Shown here: one piece after another, positions 16,342 through 25,413 of the stretch
How the letters are laid out: every line of letters starts with the position of its first letter
Numbering within the stretch: the first letter of the stretch is position 1
From: Amycolatopsis bartoniae
GTDB lineage: Bacteria > Actinomycetota > Actinomycetes > Mycobacteriales > Pseudonocardiaceae
Assembly (NCBI RefSeq): GCF_014191255.1
Contig: NZ_JACHWH010000001.1
Span: 992,001-1,056,000, forward strand
Length of the DNA: 64,000 nucleotides
Reading direction: 5' to 3'
Program-made: the position numbers and the translations under genes
The notes under the pieces: generated by a model
Told to the model about the DNA's origin: nothing
Seen by the model: the letters and a program-made list of their open reading frames with translations, nothing else
The model's database searches: none

Positions 16342-18126
16342 TCACGTGCCGGGCTGGACGGTCCGCTCGAAGTAGTCGGCCAGCTCTGAGGCGCTCGACG
16401 CGGTCTGCCCGCTGCCCGCCCGCTGGTAGACCACCCCCGCCAGCGGCCGGTCGGTGACCGTGAACACCAGCACCGCCGAGGTCTTCCCGCCCGCCGCGGA
16501 GTACGTGCCGCTCAGCGCGTTGCCCCGCCACGGCGCCTGCACCTGGTCCCCGCCGACCGAGCTGAGCAGCCGCCCGGTGTACTCCTTCAGCGCGGCGGCG
16601 GAGTTGGCGTGCACGTACGTGATCTGCGCGCCCGCCAGCGCGGGGGCGGAACAGGTGGTCAGCACGCCGAGGTCCTGCCCCTCCGGCGGCGCGATGTCGC
16701 CGCTGCCCGCGCCCGCCGCGCACTGCGAGGTGGTCGCGATGCTCCCGGCCAGCTGGCGCAGGCAACCCGTGAAGCCCTGGGCGTCGACCTGGCCCGGCTT
16801 GCCGCACTCCTCGGCGCTGTAGGTCGTCGCGGCCGAACCCGCGGGCCACAGCAGGTACGTCAGCCCGGCGGCGAGCAGGACCACGACCGCCACCGCGACC
16901 GCGATCAGCGGCTTCTTCCGGCTGCGCTTCGGCGGCGCAGGGGCCGGGTAGCTGGGAAAACTCGCCGGGTACGGGAACCGCGGGGCGGCAGGCGGCGGCA
17001 CGTACTGCGGGCCCGCCGCCACCTGCCCGTCGACGTTCTGGGTCCGCATGCTGATGCCGTCCGGCGACACGTGGTGCGCGCCGAACGCCACGGCCGTCTC
17101 CGGCTGGTCGAGGCTGACGGGCACCACGCCGAGCTTTTCGGCGATCATCGACCCGACCAGCGGCAGCCTGCTCGACCCGCCGACGAGGTAGATCCCCGCG
17201 AGCCGGTCCGGGGTCAGCCCGGCCGACGCCACGGTCCTGGCCAGCAGCTCCACGCTGCGCAGCAACGCCGGGCGCACGAGCGCCTCCAGCTCGCCGCGCG
17301 TGACCAGCACGTCGGTGAACGGCTCCGGCATCGGCACCTCGGTCTGCGGCAGCCGCGAGAGCGCCTCCTTCGCCGCTTTCACGTCCTCCTGCAGGGCGCG
17401 GCGGGTGCGGCGGTCGGCGGTGGACTCCGGGCGCAGCAGGCGCTGCCACCGCTGCGGGTCGCGGTGGGAGACCTCGCGTCCGACGTGCACCATCAGCGCC
17501 TGGTCCACGTCGAGTCCGCCCAGGTCGGGCAGGCCGTCCTCGGCGAGCACGGTGAAGCCGTTCTGCGTGGCGCCCACGACGGCGACGTCGAAGGTGCCCG
17601 CGCCCAGGTCATAGACGGCGAGCGCCTGACCGGGCGCGAGGGCTCGGCCGGGGAAGGACGCGAAGTGCGCCGCGGCGGCCACCGGTTCGGGCACCAGCTG
17701 GACCGGTCCGGTGAACCCGGCGAGCCGGGCGGAGGTGAGCAGCACGTTGCGTCGCAGCGGCCCCCACTCGGCCGGGTGAGTCAGCCTCAGCTGATCGGGC
17801 TGTTCGCCGCCGAGCTGGCGGGTGGTCTCCTCCAGCACCCGGCGCAGCACCGCGGCCAGCGTCTCGTTGACCGGCACGACGTCCTGGCCGAGCAGCAGCG
17901 TCTGCTCGTCGACCCGGCGCTTGGGGTTGGGCTCGAACCGGGCCGGGTCGAGGCGGGCGCGGCGCTCGGCGTCCCGGCCGACCAGCAGCGTGCCGTCCTC
18001 CCCCGCGAACACCGCCGACGGCATAGTGGCCGAACCGTCGACCTCGACCACGCGCGGCGGCATGCCGTGTGCCGACAGGACGGCGACGGTGTTGGACGTC
18101 CCCAGATCCACCGACAGGATCCGCAC
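16342..18126 (-). CDS. Membrane-anchored Hsp70 (DnaK)-like protein
   Basis: A 594-residue protein. Residues 1-360 are an actin/Hsp70 ATPase: DLGTSNTVAV (phosphate 1), DLGAGTFDVAVVG (phosphate 2) and YLVGGSSRLPLV (adenosine). The substrate-binding domain of DnaK is absent. A proline-rich linker with a KRSRKK stop-transfer precedes a transmembrane helix at about 405-428, and about 165 residues with four or more cysteines lie outside. The layout resembles receptor-like Ser/Thr kinases with the kinase swapped for an Hsp70 ATPase; such proteins occur in actinobacteria, with unknown role. The GTG start at 18126 follows GGGGAG. Monocistronic, divergent from lhr. Confidence 0.85.
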   Translation of the reverse strand: MRILSVDLGTSNTVAVLSAHGMPPRVVEVDGSATMPSAVFAGEDGTLLVGRDAERRARLDPARFEPNPKRRVDEQTLLLGQDVVPVNETLAAVLRRVLEETTRQLGGEQPDQLRLTHPAEWGPLRRNVLLTSARLAGFTGPVQLVPEPVAAAAHFASFPGRALAPGQALAVYDLGAGTFDVAVVGATQNGFTVLAEDGLPDLGGLDVDQALMVHVGREVSHRDPQRWQRLLRPESTADRRTRRALQEDVKAAKEALSRLPQTEVPMPEPFTDVLVTRGELEALVRPALLRSVELLARTVASAGLTPDRLAGIYLVGGSSRLPLVGSMIAEKLGVVPVSLDQPETAVAFGAHHVSPDGISMRTQNVDGQVAAGPQYVPPPAAPRFPYPASFPSYPAPAPPKRSRKKPLIAVAVAVVVLLAAGLTYLLWPAGSAATTYSAEECGKPGQVDAQGFTGCLRQLAGSIATTSQCAAGAGSGDIAPPEGQDLGVLTTCSAPALAGAQITYVHANSAAALKEYTGRLLSSVGGDQVQAPWRGNALSGTYSAAGGKTSAVLVFTVTDRPLAGVVYQRAGSGQTASSASELADYFERTVQPGT

Positions 18127-18206
18127 GGCTCTCCCCTCACGATCGGCCCAGGTCGAGCGTGATGCTGCCATGCGAGCGGCGGTCCCGGAGGCGGACCCGC
18201 GCAAAA

Positions 18207-18229
18207 TTGTCGGTGGGTCGCGTCATGAT
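18207..18229 (+). promoter_or_regulatory. RecA-NDp-type promoter of lhr
   Basis: TTGTCGGTG (18207-18215) is an exact match to the RecA-NDp -35 consensus; eight bases later CATGAT (18224-18229) fills the -10 place (nAnnnT). The predicted start of transcription falls on or next to the GTG at 18237. This makes lhr a LexA-independent DNA-damage gene with a leaderless mRNA. Confidence 0.75.
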
Positions 18230-18236
18230 GGAAAAC

Positions 18237-21200
18237 GTGACAGACGTGCTCGACTCCTTCTCCCCCGTGACCAGGGACTGGTTCGCGGGGGCGTTCGCCG
18301 CGCCCACGGAGGCACAGGCCGGGGCGTGGCGGGCGGCGCAGGCGGGCGAGCACGCGCTGGTCGTGGCGCCGACGGGGTCGGGCAAGACCCTCGCGGCGTT
18401 CCTGTGGGCGCTGGACCGGCTCGCCGTCGGGCCGCCGCCCGAGACCCCGGCCCAGCGCTGCCGGGTGCTCTACGTCTCCCCGCTCAAGGCGCTCGCCGTC
18501 GACGTGCAGCGGAACCTGCGGGCTCCGCTCGCCGGCATGTCGCAGGCGGCCCGGCGGCTGGGGCGGACGCCACCGGACATCGCGGTGGGCATGCGCACGG
18601 GGGACACGCCGGCCGCCGACAGACGGTCCTTCGCCCGCACGCCGCCGGACATCCTGGTCACCACGCCGGAGTCACTGTTCCTGATCCTGACCTCGTCGGC
18701 GCGCGAATCGCTGCGCGGGGTGGAGACGGTGATCGTCGACGAGGTGCACGCGGTGGCGGGCACCAAGCGCGGGGCGCACCTCGCGCTGTCACTCGAACGG
18801 CTGGACGCGCTGCTGCCCCGCCCGGCACAGCGCATCGGTCTGTCGGCGACGGTCCGGCCGGTCGACGAGGTGAGCGCGTTCCTCGGCGGCGGGCGGCCGG
18901 TGCGGGTGGTGCAGCCCAAGCCGTCGAAGACCATCGAGGTGCGGGTCGAGGTTCCGGTCGAGGACATGGCCAATCTCGACGGCCCGCCGCCCTCTCCGCT
19001 GGACTCTCTGCCGCTGCCGTCGGAGGGCGGGATTGGCACCAACGAGGAGATCGCGGGGGCGGCCGTGCGCAGGCCGTCGATCTGGCCCGCGGTCGAGGAA
19101 CGCGTGCTCGAACTGATCCGCGAGCACCGGTCCACGATCGTCTTCGCCAACTCCCGGCGGCTCACCGAAAGGCTCACCGCCCGGCTCAACGAGCTCGCCG
19201 CCGAGCACACGGAACTCGAGCCGGGGCAACGGTTTCCGGCGGAGGCCATCGGCGAGTCCGGGCACACCACGGGCGCCGAGGTCACCGTGGCGCGGGCGCA
19301 CCACGGGTCGATGTCGCGGGAGCAGCGCACCCACGTCGAGGAGGAGCTGAAGTCGGGGCGACTGCCCTGCGTGGTCGCGACGTCCTCGCTGGAGCTGGGC
19401 ATCGACATGGGCGCGGTCGACCTCGTGGTGCAGATCGAGGCGCCGCCCACCGTCGCGTCCGGGCTGCAGCGCGTGGGCCGGGCCGGGCACCACGTCGGGG
19501 CCGTGTCCACCGGGGTGATGTTCCCGAAGTTCCGCGGTGACCTCGTGTCGTGCGCGGTGGTGTCCGAGCGCATGACGAGCGGGGCCATCGAGGCGGTGCG
19601 GTACCCGCGGAACCCGCTGGACGTGCTGGCGCAGCAGGTCGTGTCCATGGTGGCGCTCGAACCGTGGACGGTGGCGGAGCTGGGCGCGCTCGTGCGCCGG
19701 GCGGCGCCGTTCGCCGCGCTGCCCGACGACGCGCTGCTCGCGGTGCTCGACATGCTCGCCGGGCGGTATCCGAGCGAGGAGTTCGGCGAGCTGCGGCCAC
19801 GGATCACGTGGGACCGCGTGACGGGCGAGCTGCGCGGGCGGCCGGGCGCGCAGCGGCTCGCGGTCACCTCCGGCGGCACGATCCCCGACCGCGGGCTGTT
19901 CACGGTCATGACGCCGGGCAGCGAGGGCCAGTCCGGGTCGCGGGTCGGCGAGCTGGACGAGGAGATGGTCTACGAGTCCCGGGTCGGGGACACGATCCTG
20001 CTCGGCACGTCGTCGTGGCGCATCACCGACATCACGCACGACAGGGTGATCGTCGTGCCCGCGCCGGGTGAGCCCGCCCGCATGCCGTTCTGGAAGGGCG
20101 ACGCGCCGGGACGGCCGCTCGAACTGGGGCGTGCACTGGGCGCGTTCGTGCGCGAGGTGTCCAGTGCGGACGCCAGCAAGGCCCGGGCGCGGGCCGAGGC
20201 GGCGGGGCTCGACCAGCGGGCGTGCGACAACCTGCTGACGTACCTGGAGGAGCAGCGGGCCGCGACCCGGCACGTGCCCAACGACCGCACGATCCTGCTC
20301 GAACGGTTCCGCGACGAGCTGGGCGACTGGCGGATCGTGCTGCACTCCCCGTTCGGCGCGCAGGTCAACGCGCCGTGGGCGCTGGCGATCGCGGCGCGGC
20401 TGAGGGAGAACCGCGGGGTCGACGCCCAGGTCATGCACTCCGACGACGGCATCGTGCTGCGCCTGCCCGACGCGCTCGACGACGACGGCGGCGAGGTGAC
20501 GATCGGGGCGGACGACGTGCTGATCGACCCCGAGGAGGTCGAGCAGCTGATCGTCGCCGAGGTCGGCGGGTCGGCGTTGTTCGCCGCCCGGTTCCGGGAA
20601 TGCGCCGCGCGCTCGCTCCTGCTGCCCCGCCGGGACCCGCGGCGGCGCACTCCGCTGTGGCAGCAACGGCAGCGGGCCTCGCAGCTGCTGGCGGTCGCGG
20701 CGAAGTACGAGCGGTTCCCGGTGGTGCTCGAAGCGATGCGCGAGTGCCTGCAGGACGTCTACGACGTGGGCGGGCTGCGGGAGCTGATGACGGACGTGCG
20801 GTCCCGGCGCGTCCGGCTCGTTGAGGTGGAGACACCGTCGGCGTCGCCGTTCGCGCGCAGCCTGATGTTCGGCTACGTCGGCATGTTCCTGTACGAGACG
20901 GACGCGCCGCTGGCCGAGCGCAGGGCCGCGGCGCTGGCGCTGGACTCGGCGCTGCTCGCCGAGCTGCTCGGCACGGAGGCGATCCGGGAGCTGCTCGATC
21001 CCGAGGTCGTCGTCGAGGTCGAGCGGTCGCTGCAGCGGCTGGAGCCGGACAGGCACGCCCGCAACGCCGAGGACGCGGCGGACCTGTTGCGGTTCCTCGG
21101 CGACCTGTCGGTGGCCGACGCCGAAGCGCGCGGGATCGAGCAGGCATGGCTCACCGATCTCGTCGGGCAGCGGCGCGCGATTGCCGTGCGGATCGCCGGT

Positions 21201-22841
21201 GAGGAGCGGTATCTCGCGATCGAGGACGCCGGCCGGGTCCGGGACGCGCTGGGAGTCGCGTTGCCGATCGGCGTGCCGGAGGCGTTCACCGAACCGGTCG
21301 CCGATCCGCTCGGTGACCTGCTGGCCCGTTACGCCCGGACGCACGGCCCGTTTCCCGCGCAGCAGGCGGCGGAGCGGTTCGGGCTCGGTGCCGCGGTGGT
21401 GTCGGGGGTGCTGGACCGGCTGACCGCAGAGGGCCGGCTGGTGCGCGGCGAGCTGAGTCCCGAGACGCGTGGCGCGGGGGTGGAGTACTGCGACTCCGCG
21501 GTGCTGCGCCGTCTGCGGCGGGCATCGCTGGCCCGGTTGCGGGCCGAGGTCGAGCCCGTGGAACCGGCGGCGCTGGGCCGGTTCCTGCCGTCGTGGCACG
21601 GCGTCGGGGCGCGGATGCGCGCGGCGCCGACGGCGGACGACGTGCTGTCGGTGGTGGAGCAGCTCGCCGGTGCGCCGCTGCCGGCGAGCGCGGTGGAGTC
21701 GCTGATCCTGCCGAGCAGGCTGCCCGGGTACTACCCGGCGCTGCTGGACGAGCTGACCACGGCGGGCGAGGTGACGTGGGCGGGCTGTGGTTCGCTGGCG
21801 GGCGGCGACGGCTGGGTGGCGCTGGCGCCCAGTGACGTCGCCGACCTGCTGCTGCCGGAGATCGAGGAGAACGCGCCCACCAGTCCGCTGCACGAGGCGA
21901 TACTGTCCACTTTGGAGGGCGGGGCGCTGTTCTTCCGGCAGCTGGTGGACCGCGTGACGATGCTGGTGGACAAGGCGCCCAACGACGGTGATGTGGTGGC
22001 CGCGCTGTGGGACCTGGTGTGGGCCGGGCACGTCACCGGCGACACGCTGGGGCCGTTGCGGGCGCTCGTGTCCGGCCGGGGCGCGGCGCACAAGCCACGG
22101 CAGTCGGCGCCGCGCGGCCGGTACGCGCGGATGCGGGCGGGCAGGCCCGCGATGCCGTCCCGCAGCGGTCCGCCGACGGTCGCGGGCCGGTGGGGGCTCA
22201 CGCCGTTGCGCGAGAGCGACCCGACGAGGCGGACGTACGCGCGCACGGAGGCGTTCCTCGAACGGCACGGCGTGCTCACCCGGGGCGCGCTCGAGACCGA
22301 GCGGGTCAGCGGCGGTTTCTCCGGGATCTACAAGGTGTTGCGCGGCATGGAGGACTCCGGGCAGGTGATCCGGGGATATGTCGTCGAAGGGCTCGGCGCG
22401 GCGCAGTTCGCGGCCCGCGGCGCGGTGGACCGGTTGCGTGCGCTGTCCGACACCGCGGGCGGGCGGCGGCGCGTCGACGCGGTGGTGCTCGCGGCCACCG
22501 ACCCGGCGCAGCCGTACGGCGCGGCGCTCGCATGGCCGGCCGCAGTCGGCGACACGAAACACCGGGCCGCCCGCAAGGCGGGGGCGCTCGTGGTGCTGGC
22601 CGACGGGCTGCCCGTGTTGTACGTCGAGCGCGGGGGCAAGTCGCTGCTGTCGTTCACCGAGGACGACGAGGCGCTGCGGGCGGCGGCCCACGCGCTGTCG
22701 CGCGCGGTGCGGGAGGGCTGGCTGGGGCAGCTGGCCGTGCAGCGTGCGGACGGGGAGCACGCGCTGACGTCGGCGCTGGCGGATGTGCTGCGGGACGCCG
22801 GTTTCCGGGCGACGCCGAAGGGGCTGCGGCTGCGGGCCTAG
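18237..22841 (+). CDS. lhr: ATP-dependent DNA helicase Lhr (large helicase-related)
   Basis: A 1534-residue superfamily 2 helicase, the usual Lhr length. Walker A APTGSGKT is near 44-51 and the DEVH box near 167-170; motif VI is VGRAGHHVG, followed by the Lhr core beta-barrel and the long C-terminal domain of winged helices. Mycobacterial Lhr is a 3'-5' DNA translocase and RNA:DNA helicase induced by damage. The GTG at 18237 is preferred over in-frame ATGs at 18225 and 18228 because those lie inside the -10 element and no ribosome site supports them. The stop TAG overlaps TAGACT, a possible -10 for def. Confidence 0.95.
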   Translation: MTDVLDSFSPVTRDWFAGAFAAPTEAQAGAWRAAQAGEHALVVAPTGSGKTLAAFLWALDRLAVGPPPETPAQRCRVLYVSPLKALAVDVQRNLRAPLAGMSQAARRLGRTPPDIAVGMRTGDTPAADRRSFARTPPDILVTTPESLFLILTSSARESLRGVETVIVDEVHAVAGTKRGAHLALSLERLDALLPRPAQRIGLSATVRPVDEVSAFLGGGRPVRVVQPKPSKTIEVRVEVPVEDMANLDGPPPSPLDSLPLPSEGGIGTNEEIAGAAVRRPSIWPAVEERVLELIREHRSTIVFANSRRLTERLTARLNELAAEHTELEPGQRFPAEAIGESGHTTGAEVTVARAHHGSMSREQRTHVEEELKSGRLPCVVATSSLELGIDMGAVDLVVQIEAPPTVASGLQRVGRAGHHVGAVSTGVMFPKFRGDLVSCAVVSERMTSGAIEAVRYPRNPLDVLAQQVVSMVALEPWTVAELGALVRRAAPFAALPDDALLAVLDMLAGRYPSEEFGELRPRITWDRVTGELRGRPGAQRLAVTSGGTIPDRGLFTVMTPGSEGQSGSRVGELDEEMVYESRVGDTILLGTSSWRITDITHDRVIVVPAPGEPARMPFWKGDAPGRPLELGRALGAFVREVSSADASKARARAEAAGLDQRACDNLLTYLEEQRAATRHVPNDRTILLERFRDELGDWRIVLHSPFGAQVNAPWALAIAARLRENRGVDAQVMHSDDGIVLRLPDALDDDGGEVTIGADDVLIDPEEVEQLIVAEVGGSALFAARFRECAARSLLLPRRDPRRRTPLWQQRQRASQLLAVAAKYERFPVVLEAMRECLQDVYDVGGLRELMTDVRSRRVRLVEVETPSASPFARSLMFGYVGMFLYETDAPLAERRAAALALDSALLAELLGTEAIRELLDPEVVVEVERSLQRLEPDRHARNAEDAADLLRFLGDLSVADAEARGIEQAWLTDLVGQRRAIAVRIAGEERYLAIEDAGRVRDALGVALPIGVPEAFTEPVADPLGDLLARYARTHGPFPAQQAAERFGLGAAVVSGVLDRLTAEGRLVRGELSPETRGAGVEYCDSAVLRRLRRASLARLRAEVEPVEPAALGRFLPSWHGVGARMRAAPTADDVLSVVEQLAGAPLPASAVESLILPSRLPGYYPALLDELTTAGEVTWAGCGSLAGGDGWVALAPSDVADLLLPEIEENAPTSPLHEAILSTLEGGALFFRQLVDRVTMLVDKAPNDGDVVAALWDLVWAGHVTGDTLGPLRALVSGRGAAHKPRQSAPRGRYARMRAGRPAMPSRSGPPTVAGRWGLTPLRESDPTRRTYARTEAFLERHGVLTRGALETERVSGGFSGIYKVLRGMEDSGQVIRGYVVEGLGAAQFAARGAVDRLRALSDTAGGRRRVDAVVLAATDPAQPYGAALAWPAAVGDTKHRAARKAGALVVLADGLPVLYVERGGKSLLSFTEDDEALRAAAHALSRAVREGWLGQLAVQRADGEHALTSALADVLRDAGFRATPKGLRLRA

Positions 22842-22875
22842 ACTTTCGGTCCGGCAGAGAGGACGGGTGGCCACG

Positions 22876-23376
22876 ATGGCGATGCGGGAACTGCGGTACT
22901 TCGGGGATCCGGTGCTGAAGACGGTGTGCGATCCGGTGACCCGGTTCGACAAGGGGCTGCGGCAGCTGGTGACCGATCTGCTGGACTCCGTCAAGCCCGG
23001 CGGGCGCGCGGGGCTCGCGGCGCCGCAGATCGGGGTGTCGCTGCGGGTGTTCAGCTACGACGTGGGTGGGCTGACGGGCTACGTGATCAACCCCGAGCTG
23101 GCGGAGGTGTCGGAGGAGACGCACGAGATCGAGGAGGGCTGCCTGTCCGTGCCCGAGCTGCGGTTCCCGGTCACCCGCGCCGTGCGGGCGGTCGTGCGCG
23201 GGGTGGACGTGGACAACGAACCCGTTGTGGTGGAAGGGAAGGACGTGCTGGCACAGTGCCTGCAGCACGAAACCGACCACCTGAACGGAATGCTCTACCT
23301 GGACCGGCTGGCGAAGGACACCAAGCGGGAGGCTTTGCGCCAGGCGCGGAACACCGACTGGTTCTGGCGTCGCTGA
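22876..23376 (+). CDS. def: Peptide deformylase
   Basis: A 166-residue metalloenzyme that removes the N-formyl group from nascent proteins. All three motifs are present: GLAAPQIGV, EEGCLSVPE (metal Cys) and QHETDHLNG (metal His pair with catalytic Glu). The family start RYFGDPVLK supports ATG 22876, with GGGTGG about seven bases upstream; GTG at 22867 behind AGAGGA is an alternative adding three residues. It is 35 bp after lhr with its own TAGACT hexamer at 22839, so it may be both co-transcribed and independent. Confidence 0.95.
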   Translation: MAMRELRYFGDPVLKTVCDPVTRFDKGLRQLVTDLLDSVKPGGRAGLAAPQIGVSLRVFSYDVGGLTGYVINPELAEVSEETHEIEEGCLSVPELRFPVTRAVRAVVRGVDVDNEPVVVEGKDVLAQCLQHETDHLNGMLYLDRLAKDTKREALRQARNTDWFWRR

Positions 23377-23542
23377 AACCCGGCCCGCCGGGGATGGGGG
23401 CGGGAGGCTGGGCGGGTGCTGATGGTGTCGCCGGACGCTCACGAACCGCAACGCGCGCGATTCCAGGGTCCCGAACTCACGACCGCCCGGCAGGCGCCGG
23501 GGAAGCCCGACGCGACCGCCACGCGCAGGGCTCCGCCGACGT

Positions 23543-24655
23543 TCACGCGCCGCCCGGGACGCGCGGCAGCAGGTTCGGCGGGATGGTGATGCGCAGCAGA
23601 CCCTCTTCCTCCGGCTGGTCGGGGGCCAGCCCGGCGCGGACGGCCGTGCGGAGGATGCCGTTGCGACCGGGGAGGGAGACCGCCATCAGGCGGCGGTGGC
23701 CGCGCGCGGCGGCGATCACCGCGAGGCGCGCCATGAGCGCCGTGCCGACACCCTTGCGTTGCCACGCGTCGTCGACGAGTAGGGAGATCTCCGCGATCTC
23801 GCCGGTGCCGGGGATGAGCTGCCCCAGCCCGATCACCTCCCGGCCGCACACCGCGAGCAGGCTCATCCCCCGCGGCGGCACCAGCAGCCGGTGCAGCCAC
23901 CGGCGCGGCACGGTGCGCATTCCCGTGTGGTACCGGTGGAACAACGTCTCCGCCGAGCAGCGTTCGTGCAGGGCGAATACACCGTCGGCGTCGCCGGGCA
24001 GGCCCTGCCGCAGCACGATCGACGTCCCGTCGGCGCAGGTTGCGACCGCGGGGCGGGACACGTCGGCGCGGACGGTGTCCAGCAGGCCGAGCAGCGCCTC
24101 CGCGCGCGCGAGTTCCAGCTGCACGAACGGCGCCCACCGGCGGCGGGCGACCAGCGCGCTCACACCGTCCACTGTGAACACCGCGCGATGCCCGCCCTCG
24201 GTGCGGCCCGGGTTGGCTTCGGCGAGCGGGACCACGGTCACCAGGTCCGCGGCGAGGACCTCCCGCAGCACGTCGGCGTAGCGACCAGGATCGGCGACGG
24301 CCCGGCTCGCGGCGACCAGGGTCGCTGCGGAGGCGTCGACCAGCTCGTGCACGTCGGCGTCGGCCACCGCTGAGCATTCGCAGCCCTCGTCCTGGATGGC
24401 GCGGACCAGTTGCTCCTTCGTGAGCCCCGTCGCGGGGCGGACCACCACCTCGTCGAGCACCCCGCCCGGCACGGGCAGCACGGTCAGGCCGAGGATGTTG
24501 CACTCGAGATCGGCCATCCGGATCGCGATCCGGGCGAGCATGCCGGGGTGGTCGGCCATCCGGATGCGCAGCCGCCACGCGGCCGGGGCGGTCCGCTCCT
24601 CGGCGGGCGGCAGCCAGGGCGCGATCCGCGGGGGTGTCACGGTCTCGATTTCCAT
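23543..24655 (-). CDS. ACT domain-GNAT acetyltransferase fusion
   Basis: A 370-residue protein. Residues 25-95 form an ACT domain (LRIRMADHPGMLARIAIRMADLECNI), usually an amino-acid sensor. The C-terminal 160 residues form a GNAT domain with the acetyl-CoA loop QRKGVGTALMARL. It probably acetylates a small molecule or protein lysine under amino-acid control; the substrate is unknown. The linker region shows no recognised domain. The start ATG at 24655 is chosen at the family-like MEIET; the larger open frame upstream is spurious. Convergent with def. Confidence 0.85.
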   Translation of the reverse strand: MEIETVTPPRIAPWLPPAEERTAPAAWRLRIRMADHPGMLARIAIRMADLECNILGLTVLPVPGGVLDEVVVRPATGLTKEQLVRAIQDEGCECSAVADADVHELVDASAATLVAASRAVADPGRYADVLREVLAADLVTVVPLAEANPGRTEGGHRAVFTVDGVSALVARRRWAPFVQLELARAEALLGLLDTVRADVSRPAVATCADGTSIVLRQGLPGDADGVFALHERCSAETLFHRYHTGMRTVPRRWLHRLLVPPRGMSLLAVCGREVIGLGQLIPGTGEIAEISLLVDDAWQRKGVGTALMARLAVIAAARGHRRLMAVSLPGRNGILRTAVRAGLAPDQPEEEGLLRITIPPNLLPRVPGGA

Positions 24656-24780
24656 TCCATCACGATCGGCGCCGCACGTTGCCGCGTGAGGACGTCCGTG
24701 TTTCACCCGTGTCAGCGTTCGGCGCGGTCGAGCAATGCAGGCGAAACGAACGCCGTTCAAGCGGCGGTGAGGTGCTGGCC

Positions 24781-25413
24781 TCACGGCTGGTCGAGCAGGA
24801 TGAACTCGTTGCCCTCCGGGTCCGTGCTGTTTCCGGCGGGGGCGCCGGCGAGGGCCAGGCGGATGCGGTTCGGCGACTGCTTCGGCTCCTCGGTGCGCAG
24901 GAACTCCAGCCAGGGGCCACGACCGGTCGGGGCACGCAGGCCGACGATGACCTGTTCCCGGGCGGCGATCCGCCAGCCGCTGTGTGTGGTCCAGAAAGTG
25001 GCCTGTGCCAACGGGTCCAGCGAGTCGACGACGATGGCGGCCAACGACTCCGTGGTGGTGTAGCCGGGGCGTGGTTCGAGGACGCAGAACTCGTTGCCCG
25101 CGGGGTCGGCGAGGACCACCCACGGCACTTCGCCCTGGCCGATGTCCACCGGCCGCGCACCGAGCGCGAGCGCGGTGTCGACCTTCGCGCGCTGGTCCTC
25201 GGCCGAGCTGCTGGCGAGGTCCAGGTGCAGGCGGTTCTTCGTGGTCTTCGGCCCGCGCTGGGCGACGAACACGAGGTCCAGGTCGCTCCCGTCGGAGGCC
25301 GGTGGGTGCACGACGTGCTCCGCGGCCGCCCAGCCGAGCAGGGACGCCCAGAACCGGGCCAGCTCGGCTGGCCGCTCCGCCTCGATCTGCACCGCCACCA
25401 GTCTCGTCGCCAT
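24781..25413 (-). CDS. VOC-superfamily protein with two glyoxalase-like domains
   Basis: A 210-residue protein of two tandem beta-alpha-beta-beta-beta halves, each starting with a VOC strand (VAVQIEAERPAELARFWASLLGW; LAAIVVDSLDPLAQATFWTTHSGW) and each ending DPAGNEFCVLEP / DPEGNEFILLDQP. Probably a resistance or small-molecule-binding protein; the substrate is unknown. The first codons (ATRLVAVQ) are copied repeatedly in the upstream array, so the start ATG at 25413 is one of several near-identical initiation sites; only the innermost one joins the conserved domain without low-complexity sequence. Confidence 0.85.
   Translation of the reverse strand: MATRLVAVQIEAERPAELARFWASLLGWAAAEHVVHPPASDGSDLDLVFVAQRGPKTTKNRLHLDLASSSAEDQRAKVDTALALGARPVDIGQGEVPWVVLADPAGNEFCVLEPRPGYTTTESLAAIVVDSLDPLAQATFWTTHSGWRIAAREQVIVGLRAPTGRGPWLEFLRTEEPKQSPNRIRLALAGAPAGNSTDPEGNEFILLDQP

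Noticed and set aside
18225..18230. ATG-ATG as the lhr start
   Set aside because: Both ATGs lie within or at the -10 element of the RecA-NDp promoter and have no ribosome site; GTG 18237 fits a leaderless start.
18789..22994. Long minus-strand frame of about 1400 codons opposite lhr
   Set aside because: Antisense shadow of a conserved helicase gene; no start signal or domain.
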